Positions 15,253 through 28,915 are shown, counted from the first letter of the stretch. The stretch: DNA of 64,000 nt from Certhia americana (GCA_018697195.1 CM031859.1:60235246-60299245), one strand, 5' to 3'. Notes: a model not told the origin generated them from the letters alone. Program-made: numbers and translations.

Positions 15253-16932
15253 TTAAGTCTGGGGCTTCATGTAAGGAAAGTGTTTAGTTATATCAAGGAT
15301 TGTGAAATCTCTTCATTGTTCGCAAAATTCACGTATCTCTTGAATGACTTCAGCTGATCACAAAATTTTAAACACTTCTGAACTATTTTAACAATTTTAA
15401 CACTTAACAACCGAAGGACTTTTCTTATGATCATTACAGGTTTAAGCTTCACATGAGGATTCTGGTGAACAGATGCTTCTTCAATAGTACTTGGTGTTGT
15501 ATATGCGTCTCCCTGCTGGTAAGACTTCAAACATGTTACTCAGAAAGCAAAAAAAGGAGTCAGGGGACATAGACAAACAGAAGATTTGACTGTGAAATTG
15601 TATACTAGACTATCACTAACTAATAGGTGCTCATTAACAACTGGTTGCTGTTTTATAGGCTTATATAGAAACAATCAAAAAACACTCGAACACTATCCAA
15701 GTTGTCACCCATGTAAATCTGGAAATCATTCTGTGATTGCAACATCTGCACTTGACAGGTTCAACTCTTCCATTAGAATAAAGAGTCCTCTGTGCATGTT
15801 TAGGCATGTACCTTACTAATTCTTCCATTGCCATTTTCTGTCTAAACAGGTTAGGAAGTTTTTATGTACACCCTTACATACCAGAATTGCCTTTTAAGTC
15901 TCTAGTGACTGTTCAAAATCTGTCTCCATTAAACTGAAAGACACTGAAACAAACAGCTTTATATTTTCTATGTAATTTTACAGTCCACTGTTTTTCAGTC
16001 ATACAAAGAATTCTTATTCATACCAAGACTCATTCAAACCATACTTTTTGTTCACATTAAAGGGATACTATCCACTCTTTGGTGAGGTTCTTATTATGGA
16101 TTTTTTTCCTGGATCCACCTTGCTGGTATCAGCAGCAAACTAACACCAATTCAGCTTTTCACCAAGACGCACAATGTTGATAAAAAAATTATCACTTCAG
16201 TATCAGCCAGGAGAATTGCATATGAAATGCAGCGCTAATGTAATTTCTTGAAAAAGCTTATAAAAGTCTTGCAGGTAGTCTTTCCAACAGCTAACGGTAT
16301 GTTATGAAAGGGCTTATCAACTGGGAGAATAATTTAAGGATTTGAATTCCCATAGGTGGTTGTTCATATCTGTGTGCAATATAGACAAGACAATAACCAA
16401 CTATGATGAAATTCTCTTCTCACTTAGTTGTGTCTTCTATCAATTGAAATGTAAGAGGCAAGATACAGACATAATCAAAATTATTTTCTCCACTGCTAGT
16501 AACAACTGAACCAAAAACTTCAGTTTGTATTGGGATATTGGAGTCTTCCAGTTTAATACCCTGGACATGTACACTCCTCAGAAGGAGTCTGCCATTCCTC
16601 ACCATTGGTCCTGAAAACTAGAGGTAGAACCCTGAACTTTAATGCCTGTTTAGGGCACCATAATTACATTTGATTCAGCCTGCAGAGATAAATTCAGCTA
16701 AAAGAGAGAACAAGAACAAAGAGACTGTGGGAGGACACCTGTTGAATGACTCCAGCTGATTTCTCTTTACAACAAATTCAGTTCTCTATAGCCTACATAT
16801 GCTCCACAAACAAGATCCAACCATTCTCATTACACGTCCTGTTTGTGGGGGGATGTCTTTCTCCTTTATTTGGCCCTGTAGTACAACCTGAATGGATCTT
16901 ACATATACACCGTGTTCTCTGAGCTTTCTATT

Positions 16933-17504
16933 TGTGCTGTAAACAATGGGATAAATTGCCTTCACAGTAGCTAATATGGGACTATGTTTTAGATTAGTAC
17001 TGAAACGTGTTGAAAATAGATGTTTAAATTATTGCTGAGCGGCGCTTGCACCGAGTGCAGGTTTTTTCTGCCTCTCACACTGCCCCTCCAATGAGGAAGC
17101 TGTGAACAAACAAGAAGCTGGGAGGAGACACAGGCGATCCCAAGAGACCAAAGGGATATTCCAAGTATATGGTATCATGTGCCTTATACAAAGCAGAGGG
17201 AAAAAGAAGGAAGAGGGGAATGTTCAGAGTGATGGCATCTGTCTTGCCAAATAACCATGATGTGTGACAGAGCCCTGCTTCCCTGAAGATGGCTGAACAC
17301 CTGCCTGCCCAGGCAAAGTGGCACACAAAATCCTTGTTTTGCTTTGTTTGTGTGCATTGCTTTTGCTTTTCATATTGAACCACCTTTACCTCAATCCACA
17401 GGTTTTCTCACTTTTACTGTCCTGGTTCTCACCCCCATCCCACCACAGGGGGATGAGCGAGGGCTGTGTGGTGCACTGTTGTTGGCCAGGGTTAAATAAT
17501 GACA
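16933..17504 (+). mobile_element. Solo LTR, avian ERVL type
   Basis: The 572-bp segment follows the layout of a widespread avian ERVL LTR. It opens with TG, followed by a 'cacagtagctaatatgggactatgtttt'-type block, then the 'accaaagggatattcca' block. A decayed TATA box (TATACAAAG, 17185-17193) and 'gagatggctgaacacctgcctgccca' come next. A poly-A signal mutated to ATTGAA (17374-17379), 'ttttctcacttttac' and a terminal 'ggttaaataatgACA' complete it. I see no retroviral internal region on either side, so it is a solo LTR left by recombination. No clean target duplication is visible. It is antisense to AIG1, inside intron 1. ORFs across it are not functional. Confidence 0.87.
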
Positions 17505-19978
17505 GTACTCTACTAATGCTGGTGGTTACTGAACTTTAACTATAGCAAAATTTCTGAAAAAAAAAATTTGTTTTTCTAAGCATTTGGAGCATGAAAGCAT
17601 AGAAAAAGTCTACATGAAGAACATTCAGATAAGCTGCACTGAAGGGCCATAACTGATTCCTCTACATAATGTTTGTTTTTCTTTTATTAATTTTTTCCTT
17701 GATGTTCAGAACATTTGATAAAATAGCCTACATATTAAGGCAACAAATATTCCTTAATGTAGTTTAAAAATACTGTATTACTGATTTATTTGAAGAAACT
17801 GTAAAGAAAAATTACAGCTAGTGTTTCAGAAGAATCTCTACAACCATTTAACATTTACACCTCTTCTTTCTTTAGAAGAAACTGAAAAGGAAACCTACTA
17901 GAATTCATAGCGCAAGGTACAAAGCAGTGGAAAAACATATTTTACCTGAAGACATCATCTAGGGAAGTAACAATAGCTACTCTTATTGTCAATTTTATAG
18001 ATAAACTGAAGCCCAGAGAATTTACTCCCTGTGATGACATCTTAAAGCTCAGGACATTCTGGAAGAAGACAGTCAAAACTCTTGACTGAGCAAAACTCAT
18101 TGAATAATCTTTTTGACCTTGATAGAAGTCAGTTGGCAGAAATTCTTCAGGATTTGATTATCTCCCTCTCCTACAGACAGCTTTTGAATGCTCACACTTA
18201 AATATAGACATAAATATAGACATGCATACTTCTAAATAAACACCACTTACATCTGCTCTTGCTGGTAAAGCAATGCCCATATGATAATTCTGTCATGGAA
18301 AAAAAAATATTTTCAGTTACAGACTTTGACAAGGAGCGCAAAAATTTAAATGAGTGCTTCAGTTTGCCTGTTTACCAGATTAAACAGGTATTCCTAAATG
18401 GTATCTGCTTCATGGAAGAAAGAAAATTAGACCGAGGCTGGATAAAGGCTATGTCTTGAACCTTCAATCTCCTCTATATCTACATACAAAGTGAAGACAA
18501 GATGTGAGCACTATCAGATGATAACTATGTGTTAAGATGTAAATGGCATCACAAGGTTGAAGCTAGAGGCCTTAAAACTGGATGAAGAACACACAGAAAT
18601 TCAAGCAGTAGAAAAGTTACGTCCTCATTTGGAAAAGAGTAGAACAATAATAAAATGAGCCTAATTTTCAAACTAAAATTGTTAGAAGCAAATGTGGACT
18701 ATGATTAATAGAATATAAACACCTGAAATTCCTTTGCTGCCATGATTGCTTACTACTAATTAAGCAGATAATTTTTTCACACTCCATTTGCAGTAACATC
18801 TTCTGTTTGAAGTGTTGTGAAGATGTTGTGTTTGCCCAACACAAACACTTGTAAATTTCACTTTTTGATGGTTCTACACTTTGATCAATTCAGTGCCTTT
18901 TATGACTTCAAGAAAACTGGATTTTAGAGACTTATGCAATTTCCTGAGAACTGTCCATATGAAACATTTAATGACCTCTAACTTTGGCTCTTTACACTGT
19001 TGTCCCTGTCACAGCTGAGGTGAGAAAAATAAAGCTATGGAAAAGTCATATCAAGGGTAAACACCAATATTGCTTCCTTTTGTGGCTGTGGTTCTTTATA
19101 AAATACTTGGACATAACTCATGGATGGCAAAGGTCTGAAGCACAGTTTGTTGATAGACCCACAATAAATGAAGAGGGAAGGAAGGATGTTTATAACAGAA
19201 GTCTGCTAGCTGTAAACTTAAAGCTCAAATCAGATTAATGACTTGGGATGTAGACTTTTAACTGATAAAAAAATTTGGAAGTCACTGTCATATGATTACA
19301 GATTAAAATGGTAGCCACTCTCAAGATCAGTTTTATCTGGAAGGCATCCACTATGTTAACTGGCATTCTGCAGAGGCATACACCCACTATCTGAGTATAC
19401 GAGCAAAGGCTTTTAGGACAGCACAGGACAAACCAAGTACTAGCACAAAGTAAAACACCTGACACTAAAACTGAATCTCTGGTTCTAGAACTTATTAGGG
19501 TTCATGCCTTCTTGATATTCTTCTAACAGAAAATTTTAGATCTTCAGACTTCCTTTTTAGATCACTTACTTTAATTAAGTCAAAGAGCTTTTTAGGCCAC
19601 GTAGCTCAAAGAGATACGAGGGAATTATTCTGAAAAATACTGATTTCAAGCTCTGGGATGAGAACGCAAAAAATGTATACATAATAAAACGTGCTTAGAA
19701 AACATTCTTGTGAAGAAAAGAAAAAAAAAAACCATGAACTCTTATTCTCCTCACAAAAAAGTGTTAATTAATGAGATGACTGAAAGCCGTAAACAAAAAT
19801 CTAAAGAAGACATAAAACCCAGAGGAGGTTGTGAATTAACCTGACACTATCCACTTCACTACATAAATGCAATACTTAATAAGTACATATATATATAGTG
19901 TCTCTTACAAATCACTAAACCTTTTGGCTAAGGTTGGCATTGCCTTTTGTCCTGAAAAGAGGGGGTGAACTCCACAGC

Positions 19979-19986
19979 TATAAAAG
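19979..19986 (+). promoter_or_regulatory. TATA-like box in a GC-richer patch
   Basis: TATAAAAG lies within CAGCTATAAAAGCTG, whose ends are inverted (CAGCT/AGCTG). The surrounding 300 bp is richer in GC than the intron average and could be an unrecognised LTR or a cryptic promoter. Nothing downstream looks like a gene. Confidence 0.25.
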
Positions 19987-20910
19987 CTGGATCTCCTCAC
20001 AGGCTGCCCCAGATCAGCCCCACAGGTTGCCTTTCCAAGCAGGGAGAGGATGGCAGACATCCAGGAACCAAGCAGCAGGCACACCTGTAGCAAGGCTTGG
20101 CTGAGAGGTCTCAGCAATCTGTCCCTGACTGCCCTTGTTTTCCCATAAGGAAGAGGGTGAACTGTCACCACTGCCCTCAGCCAGGTCTCTCCTACAGCTA
20201 CCCCTGAGCATCACTGCCAACCAGTGATACAGCAGCAACAACATGCTGCCCCGACACCCAAATGACAGTCATACATAGGCTTAACCATTTACATAACCAC
20301 AGACTATGAAATACACTAATAAATAAGGGCACACACAATATTCAAGATCAGAAAGGCTGACAGGACAATGCATTCCTCTCCAAAGCATGCACATAGCTGC
20401 CTCAGCCCAGCTTTCAAAATGGATCCTTCAGGCAGAAGGGCCCAGTTCAGGAAATCAGGGACTTGATCCATGAGGATCCAGGACTATGAAAATACAGATG
20501 ATATGTCTTTGCAATCTCTCTCACTGCAAATCACTGATCCTTTATGAATTTTCAAACAAATAATGAATATTGGGAGAAAAAAATTGTCCAGCACAGTGAA
20601 GCAATAATCCATGGACATGAAACACATTCTGCATTTCTCTCCTCATTCAACTCTGAAGCTACAAGAAGACAGTAGCACAGTAAACAAGCCTCCTCCTCCT
20701 CCTCAACACACTTCAACTCATTCTTCCCACACACAGCTGCCACTATCATGCATATTTCAAAGCCTCCATCTGGGCTTGACAACTGTACCTTCCTTTCTTC
20801 CAGCCAACAGAAATACACGTCCCACTCAAACAGGCATGGATGATACTGTGCTGTTTATTTCAAAAAATAAGCTGTTCCACAAGTAGGTCATGTGGGTGGA
20901 AGCCTCCATG

Positions 20911-20939
20911 CTAACCTACATGTTCACCGTGTAGGTTAG
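20911..20939. repeat. Perfect 10-bp inverted repeat (hairpin)
   Basis: CTAACCTACA (20911-20920) and TGTAGGTTAG (20930-20939) are exact reverse complements around a 9-nt spacer. No T-run follows and it is intronic, so no function is assigned. Confidence 0.7.
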
Positions 20940-23592
20940 AGCCACCCTGCATTCTTTTTTCCCTCTTTCCAGCTAGAAATTGTCTTCAGGCAGCATGTGA
21001 GGATTCATGGTACTTGTCCAGGCTGCTGAATGCCTGGTTCTTCTGCATAAACACCTACTGTTCGCAAAGGGATTAACTTCACAGTATACACCCAGCAGGT
21101 TCAACATTTCCCAGAGACTCTTCATTTATGCCACATATGCTACACAGTGCAGGTACACCTCCTTCTGTCCAGAAATATGTCCATAATTCCAACAGCTGTT
21201 GCAAATTGAGGATGTTCTGAACTCAGCATGTACACAGGCAGATCTCCAGTCTATGGCCTCATCTTTTTTCTCTTAAGGTCAACTTGCCTTGCTGGAGCTA
21301 TGCCTCTTTAAGTGCTGCTGCAGCAATCACCCACTCTGCACCCACAGCAGCAGCCTACGTTCAACCATTTAAATAGCTATGTCTCTTCCTTCCTCCCTCA
21401 TCAGCACCTTGTACTCAGATCACCCTTCCTGTACCATCAAATGCACTCGCCTACATCCAGCATGTAAACACACACCCTGCCTATTGTTCTGCAGTGGTTA
21501 GGGAGGCATAGGCTGAGGACAGTGCCTCTTGCAACACCAAGAAGGGCCAAAACTACCCCAGGCTGTGGTTCTTATCTTGGACAGCAGAAGGTGGGGCCAA
21601 AGCAGAGTTAGGTTGCTCCTTCTCCACCAAGGGGGTAGCATCTGGATTCATTCACACCTGAGGGCAATGTTGACACATTTCCCCTATCTTTGTGAACAGC
21701 AGCAGCAAGTGAGTCACCAGGTGAGACAGGGCAGACTGGAGGTGATGCTTACAGCCCGGGCAGAGCAGGTTGAATAGCTAGCCTCACCTCCAGCCCCACC
21801 CCGCAAAAAACCCCAAAGGCTGAATAGGAGTAATCTGTCGGCAGCCTCTGGCCCACATCACCTCCTGAACCACCTGAGATTAATGGTGTTTTACATAGAA
21901 ATTACTCAACTAAAGTAATTCCTAAGGGATTTTAATGACTACATGTCCAGCATACTTCAGTGTCATGTCTGCTGTGTTTGCATTTGGTTCAAATCACACT
22001 TCTCTGCAGAGAGAGGTGAGGCATAGTTACCAAATATTTCTTAAGAGCTTTAAGATCTTGTAATTAAAGGTACAATGGTAGTACAAAGGAATTTTAGTAA
22101 GACACTTTCTTATCAGAAGATGTGAATTTTTTTCAGAAGATATCTCTATATGTGTGTACTGCTTTTTTCTTGGAATAAGGAGAAGGTACACATGTAAGCA
22201 TCCTTAAAGAGAATAGACAAGATTGATCATTTAGAATGGTTAATCAGCTGTTTATATGATTTACCTATGCTTTCTTTTGGGAAGACCACCAAGGAGAAAT
22301 ACTACAAAGCAAACTCCAGTGGAAAGATACTTTCCACCAGTATACTCATTCATTTTAGGTCATATGGAAAAAGATGCGACCTAGATCTTCTGCCACTCTG
22401 CAGGCACTACCTGTCTTCCTACTTTAACAGCATTTCCAACAAACTGAGATATGGCCTTAATTTTCCTTAAGCTGATCATACAGGTTTAAAATTTTTTCTT
22501 TGGTATTTATCATAGTGCTTCGGAGGTCACCCAGGCATTTTATGCAGACTGCTGGTACACTTAATCATTTCAGTGTCTTCCTGCAGTAAATCAGAAGACA
22601 TTACATTAATAAAAGATGGATCTGTTCCAGGTCTGATTCAGAATGCTGAATCCCCATCTACCTGGCTTAGAAAGAGTTCTTTTAAAAGGTCAGTTTACTC
22701 TATGGAATTCTGAATATCAAGGATATGTCTTCTCTCACACAAGATATATACACTAGAGACCAGCACAAAGACACTGGAGTGATTCAGAATGAGCACTCAA
22801 GGCTGTCGGTACCACAGCCTAGCCAGAGACCCTGTCTGAAAATACACCACTAAGATACAAGCACACCATGCAAATAAGTATCGCATAAAACATGTTTGCC
22901 CCCATCATTACAGTTCTTTGCAAATATTGTTTTGTCATATTTACTTAGCACAAGAAACAAGAGGGACAAAATACAAGGTCTGCGAGGGAAAGACTTGCCA
23001 GCAGAGGACTTCTCTTGTACAATACTATTATTATTTGGTTCAGTCTTCAAAATACCTATTAATCCCTGCAATTAGGTTGTACATACTTTTTTTTTTCTTA
23101 AAAAAGAGAGAAAGGTAAAACAGTTGTTCAGTTATTTTCTGGGCTTGGATTTATCACATCCTCTTCTGACTCTCTTTCAAATTTAAGTTTGCATTGACAA
23201 TTCTGCACAGCACAGGTACAATTCCTATGCAATAAGGTAATATTTATGATTAAGTCATAACTTTCAGTGTTATAGTCCTCTTGTGACATCGATCTGGACT
23301 CTTTGTTAAAGGAAAATTTAACACATATTCAATTAATACCACTGACAAAATATTTCTGAATAACAATTTCTCACTGCAATGGCTGATTCCTTTGTAACAT
23401 CGCTTCGTCCATTTTAATGAAGACAATCAAATGTTTGTTTTCACTTGATCAGTTCAACTGCACTGAAACCATGACTTTGAAATACTTTTTCTAAATCTTT
23501 TTCCCCACAAGAAATTGTGAGATTGATTTTTTTCTTCCCATCTGGAACAAATACATAATTTCTAAATTTACATTCACACCAGAAGAGGCATT

Positions 23593-23634
23593 AAAAAAAC
23601 CCCAAAACCCCCCAAAAAAACCAAACAGAAAAAA
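23593..23634. repeat. A/C low-complexity tract
   Basis: Runs of A are interrupted by CCCC, CCCCCC and CC. This is simple sequence with no coding content. Confidence 0.85.
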
Positions 23635-23795
23635 GCCTCCTTCGATATTTTATGTCTTATCTTGCAATGTGCTGAAAAATCACATACTTCTAAGTCACAT
23701 GCATATATGGATGCTTTGTATGTCCCAGAACTGGGAGTCTGAGCTCAACTCCAGTGCAAACTAGGCAGAACACATGTAAATAATACAGAGAGAAT

Positions 23796-23919
23796 ACCTT
23801 CCCATCATCTGTCAAAAGTAACACCAAAACACCCCTGTGTAGATCAAGATCTTTGCTACCTTCCCATTAGCTGCTGGAAGTAGTATCAAAATACCCCTAT
23901 AGATCTGGACCTTTGTGAG
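23796..23919. repeat. Diverged 62-bp tandem duplication
   Basis: Two adjacent units, 23796-23857 and 23858-23919, share ACCTTCCCAT at the start, then a 'tcaaaataccccta'-like middle and a 'tagatc..gatctttg'-like end. They differ at many positions, so the duplication is old. Confidence 0.75.
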
Positions 23920-24526
23920 ATGCACTGACCTCCTGGGACATTTTATCATGAGGCAGTTGTGAACACTGGTTCCAGGGATGTGCCACACAGGTCAAACCCT
24001 GTGGCAGAGCCCGACTCTCTGACAGAAGTGGCATGGAGACCAAAGTGCTCCCATCATAACACAGCACCCAACCCTGTGTTCAGCACAGGAAGGCTAACCA
24101 GGCAGGATACAAACTCTAGGTGGGTCATACATTGAAGCATTCCTTGTTCCAAACATCACTTGACATCCTGGCTGACATGTCTTAAAAGGTATTGACTCTA
24201 AACCATTTAGTACAATCAGAATTTTATTTGTATTCACCTGGATTAGAGACAACCTGATTTTACACTTCTGCCTTTGCATGTGTCAACTGGGCATGTGTTC
24301 AGCCTTGCTCAAGGCTGGAAATGGGGGAGTGGAGCCATGGCAGGCTCATCTGTACCCCTGACAAAAATGAGTATGTTTGAGGAGAAAGTTACCACTGTGA
24401 AATGTATATTTCTCTCTTTCCTTACTCCTAAATTGCACCAGGTGTGTCTGCACGTAGCCAAAATTCACACCCACAAACAAGATATAAGTACTTGTATATG
24501 TTCACATGAAAAGAAAAAAGAAAAAA

Positions 24527-24626
24527 NNNNNNNNNNNNNNNNNNNNNNNNNNNNNNNNNNNNNNNNNNNNNNNNNNNNNNNNNNNNNNNNNNNNNNNNNN
24601 NNNNNNNNNNNNNNNNNNNNNNNNNN
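24527..24626. other. Assembly gap (100 N)
   Basis: Exactly 100 N, the conventional size for a gap of unknown length. It has A-rich sequence on the left and about 42 uninterrupted A on the right, which probably stopped the assembly. The true distance across it is unknown. Confidence 0.98.
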
Positions 24627-24670
<44 letters not shown>

Positions 24671-26382
24671 AAAGAAAAAAGAAGCTCCTTCTATTAACAG
24701 CTGACAAACTAATCAATGTTCAAAAATATTTCTGTCCATTTCATTGAAAGTGTTATATTTCAAACCTCAGAACAATTGTTAAAAGACTAATTTTCTTATT
24801 AGGAAATATAAAATACAATTTAAATAATTTCGGCAACTCATTTCAAACAAATACATTACAAAAAAAAAAGATTGAAAATTTCTGAGTAAATACTGATTGC
24901 TGATTCTGTACGTAATTTTGATTTTTCATGTTAAATGTTAGTTTTTACCAAGGGCTGGCTTCTGAATTGGAAATTTTATCATAAAAAATTTGAATGGCAG
25001 ACGACCAAGAAATGACAAGATTTTAACACCATAATAAACATTAAGATCATGATCCATTACACTTACACTTACAGGCTTTTTTTTCCCCGTAACCAGGATG
25101 CTTAAAAACTTGTTCAAAAACAGAAAGCAAAGCTAAGAGTCTTATGTAACAGCATAATTTCCAAACTGGTTTATTTAAGGCCACACCAGACCAAGATCAA
25201 GTTTTTCTAATGGAAGATGGCCTATTTTTTATTGGTTTGGGTCTATACAAGATGCTTTACAAACACAAGAGAATGAATGACACTGAGTAGGCCCGGTATT
25301 TGGGAAGGAGAGGGTGAGAACACAGAAGAATACATGAGAGTGAATGCACTGGGAAGAAAGACAGTATGTGTGAATGGTGGGGAAGGAGTGTAAGGAGTAC
25401 GTGGGGTAAGTGAGCACGTGATGGGAAAACACAGGCTTCTGGAAGGGCACTGGGTGTGCATCTGGAACTGCCATGCAGAGCTGAAAGATCAAGGAGACTG
25501 TGCTGGGTTAGAAGATAGTAGAACAGGGAAAGAGATATCGGACAGGGGGATTCTTGTAAGAAAAAAAGGCAGAAAATATACTGATAGCTGACAGCAACTT
25601 GTAACTGAGGAGCCTGACAGGGTGATAAGAGGCACAAATGGATCAAGGCAAAGGGACAGCACTTTCACTGACAAAGCCAGCAGTGGATGGAAAGTCATCT
25701 CTTGCACACCCTCAAGAACATTCATATTTCTTTTATGTTGCAGGTTGAATTTTAAAATCAAGAAGTTCAGATCCCACTAGGCCAAATCCTCAAAGTGACA
25801 AAAGCTCTCTCCACCCTTTTCTAAAATGCATTGTCATAAAATGCATCTCATTATTTGAACTCAGCCTTGTAATTAATAGGGAACAAAATAGCTTTGAAAT
25901 ATTTTGGAAATATTCAGTATTAATTGTAAGTAGCTTCTGCCCCAAACCACCAGAAAAAGAAAATAAAACTTAGCCTGAAATGACATATAAGTTAATACCA
26001 CAGAATACAATCTATGGAAAACCAGAAGTGTACAGCTTCTGAAATTATACTGGCAATGAGTCGAGGAGATTTGAATGCTAATCTTCTATAATAATATATT
26101 AGAATTAGAAACATCATTAGCTTCTTAATAAATGCAGGAATATCCCTTTCTAGTCACGGTAGGTCATGAGACAGCTGACCCTAAAGCTGTCTACGCTCTC
26201 CTGTCCTCTACAGTTGACACTGAAAAACTTGAACAGCATCTTGAACCACTGTAATCTTTGACCCATTGTTCATTAATTGGTCACCTAAATTGACTTCAGT
26301 AGTAGCAGGCCAATTTACTCTGAGACGTGCACAGTGTATGGAGAGGCTATGGAACAAAGTAGCTCTTATGAACAGTTTGGTA

Positions 26383-26428
26383 AATAACTATATATATCAA
26401 ATATGTATATATTATATATATACACACA
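26383..26428. repeat. AT-rich microsatellite
   Basis: Imperfect (TA)n runs end in a short (CA)n. This is simple sequence. Confidence 0.8.
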
Positions 26429-27473
26429 AAGATGTGCATCCACACTTGAACACACCGAATCCCTTTCAGCCTCCTGAATGTCCATTTTAGAAGTACAGTG
26501 CCATGCAGTTCCACACAGCAGAGGTGTTCATCGTGAATCATGTGTTCTTGGGACTCACTTCCTGGGACCTACTGGAATGCAAACAATTGTGTCTACAGCA
26601 CAGTCCTTGGAACAGAGATAGAACAAGTAAACCCAGGTTAAGAAAGTTTTCACAGTATGGAGCTTCCATTTGTTTGTAAGCCTAAGTGAACAGCAAATGG
26701 GGACCTCTGCATCTGTCAGTGCATATGGCTTCTAACTAGGGACAAGCTTTGCAAGCACCCTGTGCTGAGCAGAGCACGCTACGCCAAACACGTTTGCGCA
26801 GGGAAGTGGTGCTGTGGCACCAGTGCCCCCAGCCAGGGGGGCTGTGTGAGGAGAGCTGTGGGTGTGTGGGAGGAAGAAATGACAGAGAAGAGCAGGAAAG
26901 GAGGGAAGTCTGAGGGAGCTAACACAGGATGGTTTAGCCAAGAAATACCAGCTACTCCACCCCTTGCTTTCCCTCACTTTGTCCTCATAGCCAGCAGTCA
27001 AACACCTAAATGCCAGTTTGTCACAACGCAAGTCTGGTCAGCACGGTGTACTCTGTCACCTATGTGCCCCAGGTACAAAGTGCTGTCATGTATGATTCCT
27101 GTTCTCTCTCACTTCCCTACTTCCTTTCTTTCTGCAGCTGAGCCTGCACAAGCACTGGCCTTAAACACCTTACATCTTACCTACGGGCAAGGGCCCTGCT
27201 GCCATGCCTCAGGAAGCTGCTTGCCCCAACACTAGCTGTATGAAATGCTTCCACCACTTCAGGCACAAGCTTGTTAAGCACCTCACAGGGAAAACATCCT
27301 TTTTGTATTCTTGCATTTTACCAACTCACATAGCAGCATTTAAAGTCAGCAGTTTCTTTTTCTTCCATTTGCATCTGATCAAGTACATTTAGGAACATGT
27401 GCCACCAGCGCTTTGCATGTGGAATTCCCACTCCTGCTGAATTCTAATAATATTAGCAATAATAATAAATATC

Positions 27474-27558
27474 TATTTATTATTTATTATTTTATTTATT
27501 ATTTTATTTATTTATTTTTATTATTTTATTTATTATTATTTATTTTATTATTATTTAT
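27474..27558. repeat. (TTTA/TTA)n microsatellite
   Basis: About 85 bp of alternating TTTA and TTA units follow a short AATAAT stretch. The leucine/tyrosine-rich ORF across it is an artefact. Confidence 0.9.
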
Positions 27559-28884
27559 GTGCTACCAGGACCAGAAGGCTTCAAGACACATTATAAAATA
27601 TGCACAAGTATAGGGAAGAAAAATGTAAATTTACCCTCAGGTACACAAACTCCTAGGTTTAAAAAAAAATAAACACACAGACAGTACTGCCTGAAACCAA
27701 AAATGAGCCTTAGAATCCCTAATAGATTAAAATTTAAATTCTCAGCTAGGTCCCTCCCTGTACAAGCAGCTCAAAATCTGAAGAGTCTAGCAGTATTTGT
27801 AGAGTTAAAATTCAGCCTCTTAAATTATTTCACTTGGACCAATTAATTGCAAAAACCCTTGTGTGATGCTTCACAAGTAAGGAAGGAATTAGTGAGGGAT
27901 TTTACATCCTGCTCTCCTGCACATTCTATTATTCTACTTTACCAGGACACCAAATACTCAACTAGGAAAAAATGCAGCAGTACTAGTTTTGTTACTCTAC
28001 ACTGCAGAGTCCTCATGCACTTTAAAACAACTAACCTGACAGACAACTGTGGCAAAAATACCTGACCCATGTCAGCTACAGACAGATCTAAGTGGAAATT
28101 ATACAATTGCACCTTTCGGCATATTTATTTGGAAAACCTACTGTAAACTGGATGCTTTAAGGGCAGTGGCAACACAAGTTCAGGGAATGTAACTAGAGGC
28201 ATTTAAATGGTACTTTCAAACTCTCCAATCTTCCCTTTACCAAGGGAAAATTGCATGGATTTAGCTAAGTTGCCAGAAGGAGCCTTCATACAAATGAAAA
28301 TCAGGTTCTTATTTTCCCCTAGCATTTCACATAAACTTAGCCTGTTTGCAACCAACAGAATCCCTAAAATTTGCAGCATAAAAGCAATTTTGCAGTATTT
28401 AAAAAACATATAATCTTAATCACAGTTCTAACTGGGGGATGGGCTTGTCTTTAAGTCTTACCAAAACCTACTTATAAATTTTAACTTACTTTAGAGTTTC
28501 TTCCTGTCTGAAAAGTCTGAAGTTTTACTTTAGCTTCCAACAGACTTTGTTTTTTCTTCAGAGTTGGGTTAACTTTTCCATCCACTAAAGTTAAACACAG
28601 CTTTTTCAGTGGTGGCATATTTAACTATGCTGAGTTGAAAAAATCTTGCATTATACATAGTAAGAGTAATGGAACAAAGCCTGCAAGGCTTTGAAGACTA
28701 ATAACAAATTCAGAGCCGTGGAAAATACAGTATGGGGAAAATGTAATTATACAAATAAATGTTGGCAAATGAGGCAAAATTTGAAAAAGCTTTCATTGGA
28801 AGGATGAAAGATTTTCATATTCACCCATTCAAAGACCTGGTCTACAAAATAAGTCAATTGTCAATTTTGTTTCTACCTTATATG

Positions 28885-28885
<1 letters not shown>

Positions 28886-28915
<30 letters not shown>

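Larger units (their letters stand above)
1..16932 (-). other. AIG1: AIG1 intron 1, distal part
   Basis: This is assigned to intron 1 because it lies downstream of the exon-1 donor on the minus strand. I looked for AIG1 exon-2 and later motifs (the 'FFGICVLTDL' region, the 'HGMHTT' histidine region) and recognised none. Apart from CR1 fragments near 1.8-2.1 and 15.1-15.3 kb, simple A-rich tracts, a purine tetranucleotide patch (1133-1165) and a GC-richer patch with inverted repeats near 9.65-9.86 kb, I see no gene. The local direct repeat at 3843-3900 (CACCACTTACTTCT twice) is minor. Whether the intron continues past position 1 is unknown. Confidence 0.65.

Noticed and set aside
17075..17539. 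ORFs of 102 and 73 codons that might be a small membrane protein
   Set aside because: Both lie on or across the solo LTR; their hydrophobicity comes from T-rich LTR sequence.
24274..24747. A 157-codon ORF across the assembly gap
   Set aside because: It depends on undetermined bases and poly-A giving poly-Lys.
25257..25761. Overlapping minus-strand ORFs of 72-129 codons near 25.2-25.8 kb
   Set aside because: Several frames are open at once in a purine-rich stretch (pyrimidine-rich on the minus strand), with no domain and no splice context fitting AIG1.
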